From: Candidatus Paracaedibacteraceae bacterium UBA6184
GTDB taxonomy: Bacteria > Pseudomonadota > Alphaproteobacteria > UBA6184
Length of the DNA: 14,381 bases
Reading direction: 5' to 3'
Assembly (NCBI GenBank): GCA_002422845.1
Contig: DITM01000027.1
Coordinates: forward strand, 17,526-31,906
Below, piece by piece: positions 14,375 to 14,381 of the stretch (positions are counted from its first letter, which is position 1; each line of letters opens with the position of its first letter). The notes under the pieces are model-generated. The model saw only the letters and a list, made by a program, of their open reading frames with translations. It made no database searches and had not been told where the DNA came from. The position numbers and the translations under genes are program-made.

Positions 14375-14381
14375 GAAACAT

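Overview
The window looks like chromosome from an AT-leaning alphaproteobacterium. The evidence is an sdhCDAB operon in the alphaproteobacterial order, a short-form phosphoglucose isomerase, an rmuC-def pair, a flgF-flgG-flgA-flgH operon behind a sigma-54 promoter, and a partial tRNA with an alphaproteobacterial Val-like 5' half. Secreted proteins of unrecognised family sit between housekeeping genes, and the flagellar rod proteins have diverged signatures. Both fit a host-associated lineage such as Holosporales (Caedibacter/Odyssella-like). That placement is inference, not something the sequence proves.

Layout. Positions 1-5370 are on the minus strand. Read in transcription order they hold pgi, two tandem paralogous exported proteins of unknown function (B at 3161-4084, A at 2124-3035), a strong hairpin terminator at 1984-2014, rmuC overlapping def by 4 nt, and the 5' end of a tRNA cut by the window edge. 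A divergent spacer (5371-5491) carries a textbook sigma-54 -24/-12 promoter facing right. Positions 5492-8668 are the tightly packed flgF-flgG-flgA-flgH operon, encoding rod proteins, the P-ring chaperone and the L-ring lipoprotein. It converges on a third exported hypothetical protein (8716-9477, minus strand) across a terminator hairpin. A second divergent spacer (9478-9661) precedes sdhC-sdhD-sdhA-sdhB and a transporter of the ion-transporter superfamily that starts 1 nt after sdhB. The last 176 nt (14206-14381) hold no recognised gene, but contain repeats, competing hairpins and a perfect 14-bp palindrome.

How the genes fit together. The sdh cluster encodes respiratory complex II, linking the TCA cycle to the quinone pool, and the transporter is probably co-transcribed with it. 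The flg operon builds the distal rod and the outer-membrane bushing. rmuC-def and pgi are housekeeping genes.

Most notable observations: (1) SdhC has Tyr at the conserved heme-b histidine, while SdhD keeps its histidine and the quinone-site residues remain. (2) The flagellar operon has a near-consensus sigma-54 promoter, yet FlgF and FlgG have eroded family signatures. (3) A and B form a paralogous exported pair whose signal-peptide DNA is far more conserved than the mature regions, with a long compound hairpin between them. (4) The 3' end of the window contains mutually exclusive stem-loops after a tiny ORF. No CRISPR array, insertion sequence, prophage or complete new multi-gene defence system is visible.
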